From Prorocentrum cordatum (lineage: Eukaryota; Sar; Dinophyceae; Prorocentrales; Prorocentraceae): a DNA stretch of 64,000 bases. Position 1 is the first letter of the stretch; every line of letters begins with the position of its first letter. The notes under the pieces are model-generated. The model was not told where the DNA came from. It worked only from the letters and a program-made list of their open reading frames with translations, and ran no database searches. The DNA lies in assembly GCA_963575745.1 (NCBI GenBank), contig CAUYUJ010014268.1:308297-372296 (forward strand), given 5' to 3'. The translations under genes and the position numbers were made by a program. Shown here one piece after another: positions 52,576 to 62,480 of the stretch.

Positions 52576-52937
52576 CCCCTCGCCCTCCACCTTCCGCACC
52601 TTCCGCGCGGCAGGTTCCACGCCGCGGCGGCCGCCGCCGCGGCCGCCATTGCGGCTTCCGCCGAGGCCGCAGCAGCGGTTTCGGCGGCGGCGGCGTCCGC
52701 CGCGGCGCGGCACCTGCCGCGCGGAAGGTGCGGAACCCAGACCCCCGACGTAATGATTTTTTATTACGTCGACCCCCAGTGGTCCCGACCCTTTCCCCAT
52801 GACCGGCGTTGCATCCTGAGTCGTTTTTTGACGCTCCCGAGGCCCGGTGAGGGCCCCCGGAGGCCGAAAAGTAGGAAAAACCTCCCGTCATGATTTTTTC
52901 ATTACTCGAGGGGGTCTGGGAAGGTGGAGGGCGAGGG
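52576..52937 (+). mobile_element. T3 GC-rich TIR element, interrupted by a T2 insertion
   Basis: The left TIR is CCTCGCCCTCCACCTTCCGC with ACCTTCCGCGCGGCAGG. A GC-rich interior follows, and the right TIR is CCTGCCGCGCGGAAGGTGCG, which breaks at 52735 and resumes at 52921 with AAGGTGGAGGGCGAGGG. The T2 element fills the break. The other copy (53229-53408), in opposite orientation, shows the uninterrupted arm. Without the insertion it is about 177 bp with arms of about 45 bp. It has no coding capacity and is a MITE-like foldback. Confidence 0.75.
52736..52920 (+). mobile_element. T2 TIR element, complete copy nested in T3
   Basis: 185 bp. The left end is CCCAGACCCCCGACGTAATGA; the right end, reversed, is CCCAGACCCCCTCGAGTAATGA. 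An internal hairpin, GACGTAAT-gatttttt-ATTACGTC, follows the left TIR. The family core GAGTCGTTTTTTGACGCTCC is at 52818-52837. The T3 host sequence reads GCGGAA at the left junction and AAGGTGG at the right, consistent with a 2-bp AA target duplication. Confidence 0.75.
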
Positions 52938-53228
52938 TCAGGGAACCCCGCCCGAAAAGCCCAGCCCTCAGGGTGCGCCGGCCGGGCCCGAGGCCCGGCG
53001 CCTCCTCCGGCGCACCGTCGGCCGCCTCGCCGCCCAGCTCCTCCAGCTCCAGCTCCTCTGAGCACCGTCTATCCGATCCCTATCCCCGCTGGCGTGGCCT
53101 GGGCCCCACTGGCCGATTCACACCCCTAGATGGGGATATGTAGGCCGTTCCCTTCGGGTCTCGGAGGGAATCTCCCCAACTGGGGTGCTGAGATGTGGGG
53201 GGTCTGGATGGGGATGGGGATGGGGATG

Positions 53229-53408
53229 GGGATCCCTCGCCCTCCACCTTCCGCACCTTCCGCGCGGCAGGTGCCGCGCCGCGGCGGACGCCGCCGCCGC
53301 CGAAACCGCTGCTGCGGCCTCGGCGCAAGCCGCAATGGCGGCCGCGGCGGCGGCCGCCGCGGCGTGGAACCTGCCGCGCGGAAGGTGCTGAAGGTGGAGG
53401 GCGAGGGA
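53229..53408 (-). mobile_element. T3 GC-rich TIR element, intact copy
   Basis: Near-exact reverse complement of the T3 copy at 52576. The arms are CCCTCGCCCTCCACCTTCCG at the left and GGAAGGTGCTGAAGGTGGAG with GGCGAGGG at the right, about 45 bp each. The interior is rich in GCC/GCG. GATGGG repeats sit at both borders (53205-53228 and 53405-53416), a possible target or tandem effect. Confidence 0.75.
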
Positions 53409-53689
53409 TGGGGATGGCCGAAACGATACTGATCCTCGGCCGCGGCGGCGATCTCGGCGTCCAGCGCCGCCTCGTCGAGCCAGTCGATCTCGCCGGGCGC
53501 GGCGCCCCCCTCCTCCGGGAGCTGGCCGCCCACGCTGGGGCCCCGGCCCAGGCAGCCCCGACACCAGATCCGCCCTGTGCTGTGGGCGATCTCGCGAGTG
53601 GGGCGGTTCGAAGAGAGCAGGGCGATTCGCGAGGATGGCGATTTGCGAGGAGGGCGATGCGGCCGCCCTCCTCATCCAGCTCCTGTGAT

Positions 53690-54070
53690 GCCGATGTCCG
53701 CCCCCATCTGCTGTCGCTCCGTCGTCATGCCTCTGTGGAGGTACCCGCCCTGCTTCTCTGAGGCGGGACTGTCCGCTCTACTTCTTCGTATCGTTTGGGG
53801 GAATGTTTTTTTGTTTGCCCGGTTTGCTGCTTCGACCTCGCTGCTAGCGTCCGCCAGCGCTGAGACTACAGCTTCTTGCTGTTTCCTAGCTGCGGCCCGC
53901 CCATTGTGCATCCAGTACCCCGCCGGGGGGAGAGAAAGAGAGAGAGAGAGAGAGAGACAGACAGAGAGAAGAGGAGACGAGGAGGAGGAGACGCCGAAGT
54001 CTGCAGCCTCCGGCACAGTCTGCAACATCGGAGGATCAGCCAAAGCACGGTGGATCCAAAGCCGGGGAGG
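53690..54070 (-). repeat. Dispersed family R2, reverse copy with insertion
   Basis: The end GGCTTTGGATCCACCGTGCT with TTGGCTGATCCTCC reads on the minus strand at 54066-54030. The segment matching CCCCAAACGATACG lies at about 53800-53780. About 210 bases between them, including a GA tract (53934-53970), separate parts that are adjacent in other copies. Confidence 0.5.
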
Positions 54071-54170
54071 CCCAGGCCTCCGGCGACGTGACTGCTGCAC
54101 CGCGGGCGCTCTCCCTCGAGCTCGGGCCCCGGGGGGGGCGCCGCTGGGCCCCCAGGGCACAAACTGCACT

Positions 54171-54297
54171 GCACCCCTGGGGAAGCCGCGCTTTCTGCAC
54201 GGGGCCGCCACTGGGCCCCCCCGGGGGCCCTCGAGACTGCATGGGCCTGGGGCGACAAGCTACATGATGCACCCCCGGGGAAGCCGCGCTTGCTGCA
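54171..54297 (+). repeat. 31-bp direct repeat pair
   Basis: TGCACCCCTGGGGAAGCCGC with GCTTTCTGCAC (54171-54201) recurs as TGCACCCCCGGGGAAGCCGC with GCTTGCTGCAC (54267-54297). Confidence 0.7.
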
Positions 54298-54759
54298 CCA
54301 AGGCCACACCGTCGGAGGCCCGGGGACGGGGCCGGCGGGTCGCGCCGTGCCGCTGACGCGTCGCGCCGTGCCGTGAGCCCCATGCTCATTCTCCATCCCA
54401 GCGTCGCCCATCGGCGCACCGCCGGCGCATCGGCGGCGCGGCGCGATCCTCTGCCTGGCCCCACCGCCTCGGACCCCGTTTGGGCTGCCTCCACCTCCGC
54501 CGCCGCGACGGGCGCGCCGAGCTCCTCCTCTCGCCACGAAGGAAAAGGCTGGACGCCCATTGTGGGGACCTTCCTGGAGACGCTCGCTCCGCTCGTGCGT
54601 CGAGGCTGTGTCGATTTGGGCCGACCCTGGGTCGAACTCGAAGCGAACTGGGGTCGAACCAGAGTCGAACAGATCCGTGAGGTGGGCCCCGAGGAGGTTG
54701 CCAAAACGAGCACCACAGCAAGGGGTCCTGGGGGAGATGGGCCCCAGAGGTCCAGGCCT

Positions 54760-54815
54760 CCTCCTCCTCCTCCTCCTCCTCCTCCTCCTCCTCCTCCTCC
54801 TCCTCCTCCTCCTGT
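54760..54815. repeat. TCC triplet array
   Basis: Pure TCC of about 18 units in otherwise unique GC-rich DNA (54300-55080) where no gene was recognised. Confidence 0.95.
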
Positions 54816-55084
54816 CCCCAGGGCCGATTGCTCGTCTCGGGCCGCGTTGTGCCTGGCCCGCGGCCTCGAGGCAGGAGCCCCCAGGCCGACCGCGATGGGA
54901 CACCTCCGGGTGCCCTGGTCCCCCTCGGGGCCCGCAGACATGCGATATGTCCCCGGGACGTCCCAGCTGGGGTAACCAACAGGTGCCGATGATGGTAGCC
55001 GCTACTCCCCGGACCTCTCCCAGGGTGCATTCTGACCAGAATTTCTGGGCGAATCCAGCGGTGGCGACGAGGGCCGCCCGAGAG

Positions 55085-55437
55085 GCCCGCAAAGGGGAAA
55101 ACGGAGTCAGTGTGGCGGTATGGGGCCCTGTTTCTCCTCTGACCAACCCTTGTCCCGAAGACCGGCGCTCCACCCTGAGTCGTTGTCTGACAGGGCCTGG
55201 CGAGGGCCTCCAGAGGCCAAAACCAGCCAAAAACGCACCGTCGCGCTCTTGTTCCCGGACGTGCGACGTCCTGATTTTTTCAGGACGGCGCCCCCAGCAG
55301 AAGTCCAGACCCTTTCCCTAGGGCCGGTTTTTCATCCTGAGTCGTCTTTCGACGGTCCCGGGGCCCGGCGAGGGCCCCCAGGGCCCGAAACTAAGGAAAA
55401 ACTTGCCGTCCTGATTTCGAGACGAAGCGATCGTGTC
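55085..55437 (+). repeat. Two tandem T2 copies
   Basis: Copy 1 carries GAGTCGTTGTCTGACAGGGC at about 55175. Copy 2 (55258-55437) has the hairpin GTCCTGA-tttt-TCAGGAC, then GACCCTTTCCCTAGGGCCGG, GAGTCGTCTTTCGACGGTCC and a CCGTCCTGATTTCGAGACGA end. A CCCH-finger frame begins at the end of copy 2. Confidence 0.7.
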
Positions 55438-55950
55438 TAGGTTCGCGATGCGGGCATGCCTGGGCCCGTTCCCTTCCTGGCGGTCCTCGCCGTGGGCCCA
55501 GGTGCAGCCCTCGCCGGCCTCGCACCTGCCCTGCAGGAAGAACTTGCACAGCGTCCGCTTCACCGGCGGGGCCCTGGCCGCCGGGCGCGCGGGCCCGGGG
55601 CCCGCGCCGCCCTCGTCGTGGGACCAGTCGCAGGCGGCGCCCTTCTGGCAGCGCCCCTCCAGGAAGAACTTGCACAGCGTCCTCCGGAAGTTCGCCGCCA
55701 TCGCCGGCCCATGCGCGGCCCGCCGGCCGGCCGCGTGGGCCCCCGGCTGGCCCCGCCCGCCCGCGAGGACGGCACCCCACGCGGCGCCTTGGGCCGAATA
55801 CGCCCCTCGGGTCAGGCGCTGGGAATGGCAGACGATGCGGGGGGCGGCGGGCATGGAGCTTTGCTGAGGAGACGTCGCTGCGGTGGAGCGGAGCTCTGGG
55901 CCGGAGGCTCCGGCGGCTACGGGGATGATGGAGTGCTGGCGGTGTCCCAA
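55318..55950 (-). CDS. CCCH zinc-finger protein, two fingers
   Basis: The 210-residue frame starts at 55950 (MGHRQHSIIPVAAGASGPEL). An internal ATG at 55701 (MAANFRRTLCKFF) is a possible alternative start. Two fingers, CKFFLEGRCQKGAACDWSH and CKFFLQGRCEAGEGCTWAH, both of the form C-x7-C-x5-C-x3-H, are joined by an Ala/Pro/Gly linker. The C-terminal about 40 residues are translated T2 repeat, so the gene's own end is lost, spliced away or replaced. Tandem CCCH fingers of this type usually bind RNA. Whether this is an expressed gene, an exon or a pseudogene is open. Confidence 0.55.
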   Translation of the reverse strand: MGHRQHSIIPVAAGASGPELRSTAATSPQQSSMPAAPRIVCHSQRLTRGAYSAQGAAWGAVLAGGRGQPGAHAAGRRAAHGPAMAANFRRTLCKFFLEGRCQKGAACDWSHDEGGAGPGPARPAARAPPVKRTLCKFFLQGRCEAGEGCTWAHGEDRQEGNGPRHARIANLDTIASSRNQDGKFFLSFGPWGPSPGPGTVERRLRMKNRP

Positions 55951-56344
55951 GTGCGGCTCTCGCCGTGGCGCGGTTCAAACTCGCTTCAAAACACGCGCGG
56001 GGCTGGTGCGGGCGCTCACGTTGCTGCTGATACTGCTGCGGCCTCTGCTGCTGCTGCTGATCCTGGAACTGGAAAACGGAGGTGGCTCGAATCCCACCAA
56101 CCCTTTAGTGCGTGACTGGTTTGGGGAGCTTCCTCTTCCAACCCCCTTCGGAGAAGGGTTTATCACTGTTCCCTATTGATAAACGCCCCCTCGCCCAGGC
56201 GACTAGCAGCCAACCTGGACCAATGAGAACCCCCCCCCACACACACACATCCCTGCCAAAAAACACTACGAGCGCACACTTTGGGGCAAAATCGTGTTAT
56301 GCAGTCTCCCCGGGGAACTCCGCACTGACCATCGCGACCTCCGC
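55951..56344. other. No gene recognised
   Basis: Includes a short CTGCTG run (56020-56062) and a CACACACA patch near 56235. No domain was found. Confidence 0.4.
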
Positions 56345-56770
56345 AAACTACCATGTGTAGCCGCCCGCAGTGGCCGCTGGCGGCCTGTGGCCGCCACTAG
56401 CGGCCACTAGCGCGTGCGACTAGCGGCCACCAGCGGCCATGTTTGAAGGATGAAGAAACGACCCTACCCTGGGTTACAAGGGCGTGGTCTGTAAACCTCC
56501 TGGGACCCCCCAAAGTTTAGAGCCGCCAGGACGCGGCACATCACGCAGGGTTTACCCTGTCAGCTTACAGGAGTTTCAGCGCACAGCGCCTCGTAAACCA
56601 GGGTAGGGGCGTTTTTTTTATGCCCTTGACATTTAGCGGCTATTGAGCGGCCGTTGAGCTGCCATTTGGCGGCCACTAGCAGCCACTTGGCGGCACTTCG
56701 TGGCCACTAGCGGCCTGGCGCGTGGCCACTCGCGGCCTGGCGCGTGAATGAGACCGCCGACCCTATCGTA
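56345..56770. repeat. CGGCCACTAG-type short repeat
   Basis: GCGGCCACTAGCGGCCACTA units cluster at 56360-56440 and again at 56635-56765. A stretch between them (56450-56630) has ACCCTGGGTTAC/GTAAACC.AGGGT inverted words. GGCCACTAG is partly self-complementary. Confidence 0.8.
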
Positions 56771-56867
56771 GCCACGAGCGCGCGTGCCGCTGAGGGCCGC
56801 TAAGTGCCATTATCCTAAGACAAGACCAAGTCGAATTTCATTCTGCAGTTCCCCGGTGTCGTCGTCT

Positions 56868-56877
56868 TGAGTGGATC

Positions 56878-56953
<76 letters not shown>

Positions 56954-56957
56954 TCGC
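56868..56957. repeat. GTC triplet array
   Basis: About 26 GTC units, nearly pure. This is one of only two GTC arrays in the window. Confidence 0.95.
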
Positions 56958-57109
56958 CGTCGCCCGAAATAAAAGGAAATCGAGCACGAAACATAAGGAA
57001 ATCGCAGTCGTGGCGAAGCCCCTCCCTACCCTCCCCACCGGGGGGGGGGGGGGCAGATACGCATCCCCCCATGCATGGGCGACCCTCTCCCTCCCCTCTC
57101 CCCTCCCCT

Positions 57110-57315
57110 CCCCCTCTCCCCCTCCCCCTCCTCCTCCTCCTCCTCCTCCTCCACCTCCTCCTCCTCCTCCTACTCCTCCTCCTCCTCCGCCTCCTCCCTC
57201 CTCCTCCTCCTCCTCCTCCTCCTCCTCCTCCTCCTCCTCCTCCTCCTCCTCCTCCTCCTCCCCTTCCTCCTCCTCCTCCTCCTCCTCCTCCTCCTCCTCC
57301 TCCGCCTCCTCCTCC
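57110..57315. repeat. TCC triplet array
   Basis: CCCCTC units lead into TCC with short ACC and GCC interruptions. Confidence 0.95.
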
Positions 57316-57419
57316 GCCACGTCTTGATTTACCTCCGACGTCTTATCACGCATCCCGTCACCCTCGAGGGCCGAGGTATCCAGGGTCGGCGGCACTGGCC
57401 GTAAGGCCTTAGCAATCGA

Positions 57420-58200
57420 ATGTCATTCTACAGTTCCTCCAATTGGCCACATAAATCTTGGGTCATGCTCGTGGGTCCCGCGAGCAGTTTGTATTGTCTT
57501 AGCGGGACGGTGGGGGTGCCCTCATATTGTCTGCTTTGCGCAAGGCCACCATCCCTGCCAACAAACAATACAACTTGCACTTCGCGGCTGAACTTGGTTC
57601 ATGCGCGGCCACCCCACGATCACTGCCCATTGGTGTTTGACAAGGACCGCGGGGGTGCTGGCATATTGCCTGCTGCGCAGGCCTACCAGCCACCACGATG
57701 GCCTCCCCGCCGCGATTGTGCAAAGGCTTTCGACAAAGAGGGTTGGGGCGGACCTGTTTCCCGATGCGTGCTGTCACGTGCGGGGGCGCACCTGGCACAC
57801 TCTGCGCGTGACCTGGACGTGGCGCACCCGGCGCGGCTGGACAATGCGGCACACATAGCGCACGTGGAGCACCTGGCGCGCGAGGCGTGCCTGGCACGCT
57901 TGGGCCACAGGTGCCTAACGCACCTGGAGTGCCTGGCACGCGTGGCGCACCTCGCCCCAGCGTCGCGCACATGGGCTCGGTTTTGGTTCCCACTAGCTGT
58001 CCATCCATGGACGACCGCTGAACATGCTGAGGCTCGGGTGCTCCTTACGTGTTGGGAGGGCGGGTGGGAGTGAGCGCGAGACATCTTGCGGGCGGGGAGG
58101 GCGTCTTGACCCCTCCACCTACCCCCTCCGCCTGGACCTGGACGGGGGGGAATCGCGAGGCGTTAAAGAGTCCAAGATGGCCTCGGCGAGAAAGCCTAAA
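57420..58200. other. No gene recognised; GCGCACCTGGC repeat inside
   Basis: Unique DNA. Bases 57830-57960 hold GTGGCGCACCTGGCGCGCG-like units with a period of about 18-24 bases. A similar phrase (GTTTGTATTGTCTTAGCGG and CATATTGCCTGCTGCGC) occurs twice near 57488 and 57662, hinting at an older duplication. Confidence 0.45.
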
Positions 58201-58204
58201 CCAT

Positions 58205-58798
58205 TGATTTGACTAAGGCGTTGGCCGCAGTTTGGCCTCCCGGGGGGGGAGATGCCAATTAAGGAGCTCCCCTTCCTGTGATCGATCTCCTCCAAGATGG
58301 CTCCAAGATGGCTCCCGACGCCCACAAGGGTCCCCCCAAGGCAGCCCCAAGAGATACCCTGGAGGCCCCAAGAGGCCCTCCCAAGGCTCCCAAGATGCCC
58401 TCAATAGGCCCCCAACAATCCCCCAAGATGCATCAGTGATGTTACTAAGGTGTTGGCCACATGTTGGCCTCCTGGGGGGGACCCTGATCAAGGAGCTCCC
58501 CTCCTTTGATCGATCTCCTCCACGATGACCCCAAGATGGCCCCCGAAGCCCCCAAGGGTGCTCCAAGAGGGCCCCGAGAGGTGCCCAGAAAGCCCCAGGA
58601 GGCCAGCAAGATGCCCCCAATATGCGTCCAAGAGGCTCCCAAGAGACCCCCAAGAGGCCCCAAGAGGCCCAGGAGAGGCACCCAAGACGCCCCAAGAGGC
58701 CTCGGCGAGAATGCCAAAAGCATTGATGCCACTAAGGTTGTTGGCCACAGTTAGGCCTCCTGGGGGGTAGGGGGCCTAAGTAAGGCGCCCCCCCAACG
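58205..58798 (+). repeat. Three copies of a 95-bp unit in a degenerate repeat
   Basis: ACTAAGG.GTTGGCC(G/A)CA, then TTGGCCTCC, a G run and AAGGAGCTCCCCT...GATCGATCTCCTCCA, occurs at 58211 and 58445, with a partial third at 58730. CCAAGATGGCCCC words separate them. Confidence 0.75.
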
Positions 58799-59040
58799 CT
58801 CCCAAGGGTGCCCAAGACGGCCGCAAGAGGTGGCCAAGAGACCCCAAGAGGCCGACACGATGCCTCCAAGATGCCCCCAAGAGGCTCTCAACAAACCCCA
58901 AGAAGCCTTAAGAGGGCCCCCAATACGCCTCAAGTGGCCCCCCAGACTGCCAAGAGACCCCCACGACGCCCCAAAAGGACTCCAAGAAACTCTGGAAAGA
59001 ATGCCGAATAGACCCCGAGAGGCATTCAAGAGGCCTCTGG
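58285..59040. repeat. Degenerate CCCCAAGAGGCCCC repeat block 6
   Basis: CCCCAAGAGGCCCC and CCAAGATGCCC words recur every 10-15 bases. Orientation is as in blocks 1 and 2. The LINE remnant begins directly after it. Confidence 0.75.
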
Positions 59041-59052
59041 CCTATTCTACTA

Positions 59053-60815
59053 GTGGATTCCTGGTTTCAAATCGTGTCCAGAGTTTCGGAGCAGTCCCTC
59101 CCTAGAATGCACCGCTGCTGGAGGGACACGGTCCATAGAATTCGGGGCCTGGGGCCGAAGCGTCGTTGGCACAACATTCGGGGGCCTATTTCGGCCATCG
59201 TCGCCACGATGCTGGGTCTCGGGTGGCAGTTGGATGGGCCCTGGCATTGGACAGCTCCAACGGGTGAAGAATATGCCCTCCCCGATGAGCTCCGATCCGA
59301 GGCTTATATGACATCCGACTTCAAGCAGTCAGTTGCGAATTCGATTGAGACTCAGTTGTGGGCTGGCGCCTCCAAGTTCCGCAACGGCCTCGGCTCGGAA
59401 GCAGGTATTGATTTTACAATCGCTCGCCGTCATGTTGCCAGCCTGCGCAAAAAAAAAACGCCAAGCAAGCGGGCCTGCTCAGAGCGATTCTCACAGGTGC
59501 TGTGTGGACTCGAGCCCGCATCGTTAGTGCGGGAGGTCATTGTTCGGAAGTCGGTCCCAGGTGCGGGCTAAGTCCTGAGACCGACGTTCACAGATTCTGG
59601 GAATGCCCTTGTAATTCAGAGTTTCAGGAAATCTCCGAGGCCCTTGCCAGGCGAGGGGTCTCGGCGGCAGAGGAATGTCCTGTGCTCTGGCTCCGCGGCC
59701 TCACACCCAAGTCCTGGACACACGCTCCCCCTCCCCCCGATTCGCCTCTCTTCGCGGCGTCAGGTGCCTTTCCCCATGTGGAGGGGCGTCGCATCTGGGG
59801 TGCGGGGGACGCTAGTGGGGGGGAGTTCTCGAGGGATCGTAGGCTCAGGCGGGTGTCTTGGGGCGTCGTGTTTTTTGGGCTGAGTTTAGAAGTGCTCCCC
59901 TTGTTTAGTGCCGCGTCCAGCCTGGCGTTTATTGCTGGAGGTGGTTTCACTGGCAAGCAGAGTGTCAATCGGGGGGAGCTCTGGGCCCTTCTCAAGTTTT
60001 TGGGGCAGAGCCCCGAGGGGGCCCAGCTCGGTTATATAGCCGACTCTGCTTATGTGTCCGGAGGCGTTGCTCGTATTGCTGCTGGTCTCGGAGCCCGCGT
60101 TTCGAGCCACCGTGATTGTGGGTGCGTGTGCGTGAGCTGCTGCGCGTTAGGGATCTGTACCTCGTCCGTGTGCCCAGCCACCTGTCTGTCCAGGAGGCTG
60201 CTGAGAGAGGTCTCAACCCGAGTTTTGTGTTGGCTAACGCCATTGCCGATCACGTCGCTGGTGAATTTGAGAAGGAAATTCGAGTGCCATATGCCGTGAG
60301 TGCGGCTGTGAAGATGGCCGACGCTGTCACGCGTAAGGTTCAGAACCACCTTCTCAGCGTTATGGCTGATGTGCTGGATAAGGAGGGCAAGAGGCCCCCG
60401 CGTCCGCCCAAGGCTCGTGTGCGCAATACTCGTGCGAAGCGGCTCAGAACCGCAGCTCTGAGTTCAGCTCACAATTGCCCGCAGATCGCGGGAGATTTCG
60501 GTCAGTGCCGTAAGTGTGGATGCCGTGCCAAAGCCAGTGAGCTCACGGCCTTCCTGGGGACCCCCTGCCGCCCGATGTCCTGGACGGGGGCGGTTTTTCG
60601 GCCCACGGGGGCCGTGTGTGTCCGCTCGAGAGAGGTGCACGGTTCACACCAGCTCTGCTTTTGGCCTGACCAAAATGTTTTGTTTTGCACTGTTTGTGGG
60701 TGCTACTCTACCAGTCAGTTGAGAGAACTGGCAACCGAATGCTCGTTTGTTTTATCCAAGGCGGGAGCTCAGAACCTTAGCAGAATAGGGCGTGGGTTCC
60801 TCCCTGGCTCGTGCG
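59053..60815 (+). pseudogene. 5'-truncated LINE ORF2 relative (zinc knuckle, RNase H, C-terminal zinc cluster)
   Basis: It starts within the region that follows RT (DSWFQIVSRVSEQSLPRMHR). After an A10 run at about 59449 the frame shifts to LLRAILTGAVWTRARIVSAG, which parallels the intact LINE's IRSLVCGACWTKTRATDAG. The zinc knuckle CGLSPETDVHRFWECPCN follows, then RNase H with IWGAGDASGG, NRGELWALL and YIADSAYVSGG. A second frame change near 60110 leads to LYLVRVPSHLSVQEAAERG and ANAIADHVAGE. The C-terminus has CRKCGCRAK and LFCTVCGCYSTSQLRELA, matching the LINE's CSRCKAYTTGGQFRNLA. No endonuclease or RT remains. It is a different LINE lineage from 8515-15208, with only moderate similarity. 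Confidence 0.82.
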
Positions 60816-61021
60816 TTCGGGGTAGGGAGCGGCAGGAGAGGAGGGAGCGAGGGAGCGGACAAAGAGGGGAGAGCGCCGCGGCCGCGGCCCGCCGCGCCGC
60901 GTTCAACTCGGACGTGGCGGTGGGCGCTGTCAGGCGCCGCCCCGCTTCCGCCCCCCCCCCGACCCTCCGCCGCCGCCGCTCATTCTTGACTCGTACCTCG
61001 GTCATCGAGACCTTGCCCTAT

Positions 61022-61275
61022 AAACTCCTCCTCCTCCTCCTCCTTCTCCTCCTCCTCCTCCTCCTCCTCCTCCTCCTCCTCCTCCTCCTCCTCCTCACCC
61101 TCATCGTCCTTATCCGCCTGCTCCTCCTCCTCCTCGCCCTCCTCCTCCTCCTCCTCCTCCTTCTCCTCCTCCTCCTCCTCCTCCTCCTCCTCCTCCTCCT
61201 CCTCCTCCTCCTCCTCCTCCTCCCCCTGTTACTCCTCCTCCTCCCTCCTCCTCCTTATCATCATCATCATCATCC

Positions 61276-61311
<36 letters not shown>

Positions 61312-61530
61312 GCATCCTCATCAGCATCATCATCCTCATTATCATCAGCATCATCATCATCATCATCATCATTATCACCATCATCATCACCATCATCATC
61401 ACCAACAACATCAACAACATCACCATCATCATCCTCATCATCATCAGCAGCATAATCAGCATCATCATCACCTATATCATCATCAGCATCATCATCGTCA
61501 TCAGCATCACTATCATCGTCATGATCGGCC
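61022..61530. repeat. TCC array followed by ATC array
   Basis: TCC (61022-61255) changes abruptly to ATC (61256-61530), the same junction type as at 26183. It follows the 3' side of the LINE remnant after about 200 bases. Confidence 0.95.
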
Positions 61531-61639
61531 TGTTCTTTTTCCCGCTCTTGGGGTACGACGTCTTTCCCAAACCTCTATTCCACGGCATTATCATCCACAT
61601 CCCCGATCAGGGCAACTCGACTGGGCATCGTGTCTGGAT

Positions 61640-62480
61640 GGGATGGCGGGGGTACTTTTTTGATCGCAAGCGAAGCGGAAGCGCCACACGCCGTCCAAAA
61701 ATCGTAACGCACTAGCTACGGCCTAAATTGCGCAAGACGGAGGGGGAAGAAAGAGACAACGAGAGAACAGCGGGGGGGAGAGGATGATGTTTTTTTGTCG
61801 CAGCCGCAGCCGCAGGCGAAGGCGCCGGCGGCGTCACAAGTCGGCTCGGGCTACGAGCAAAACTAATTGCCTAGCGCGCAGGCATCAGCAGAACCTACCG
61901 CCGAGGGAAGCTGCTGCGCCGAGGGCAGAGGCTGCAACCGCTGAGGGCAGCGGGGCAGCGCCGAGAGCGGGGGCTGCCAAAGCTGCCCGGGCTGCCAGGA
62001 AGCTGTGCAGGCGCGCGGGCACCCCAGGGGTGAGACCACCAGGATGAGTGAATTGGACCTTGTCGCATCCAGGCGCCAGAGGTCCGTGCGCCACAGAAGT
62101 GGCGAAGCGCGGGGCTGCATAAACAGTCCAACGTGAAGGCTGCTGCAGACCGACAGGGGGAACACACCAGGTCGATCAAGAAGGCTGAACCACTCCTGAA
62201 TGAACCAGCGGTCCAGAATCCCATTAGGCCAGCGGCGACGGCAGACACGGCCAGGCTGTGGCGGTGACTGGGGACCAGGAGCCAGGGAAGTGCAAGCACT
62301 CGTGCCGGAACTGGTCAGGACGCGCGCCACCTGAGCGCCAGGGTGCCTCACCCGACCCCACGGAACCAGAATGAGTGCCAAAGGCGCGAGGGTCAGAGCG
62401 GGGTCGCAAGCACCGAGGGCAGCGGTGACTAGGATGGTGGGGGTACTTTTTCGGTCGCGTCCGCGAGCGAAGGCGCAGGC
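61640..62480 (+). repeat. Three copies of a GGATGGYGGGGGTAC unit
   Basis: GGATGGCGGGGGTACTTTTT with TGATCGCAAGCGAAGCGG (61640), GGATGATGTTTTTTTGTCGC (61781) and GGATGGTGGGGGTACTTTTT with CGGTCGCG (62433) are each followed by GCGAAGGCGC-like sequence. Between them is unique DNA with GAGGGCAG(A/C)GGCTGC repeats (61912-61995). No domain was recognised. Confidence 0.6.

Noticed and set aside
52576-53533. Arg/Pro-rich protein families shared by several frames
   Set aside because: The shared peptide STFRTFRAAG is the translated T3 inverted repeat, which occurs on both strands.
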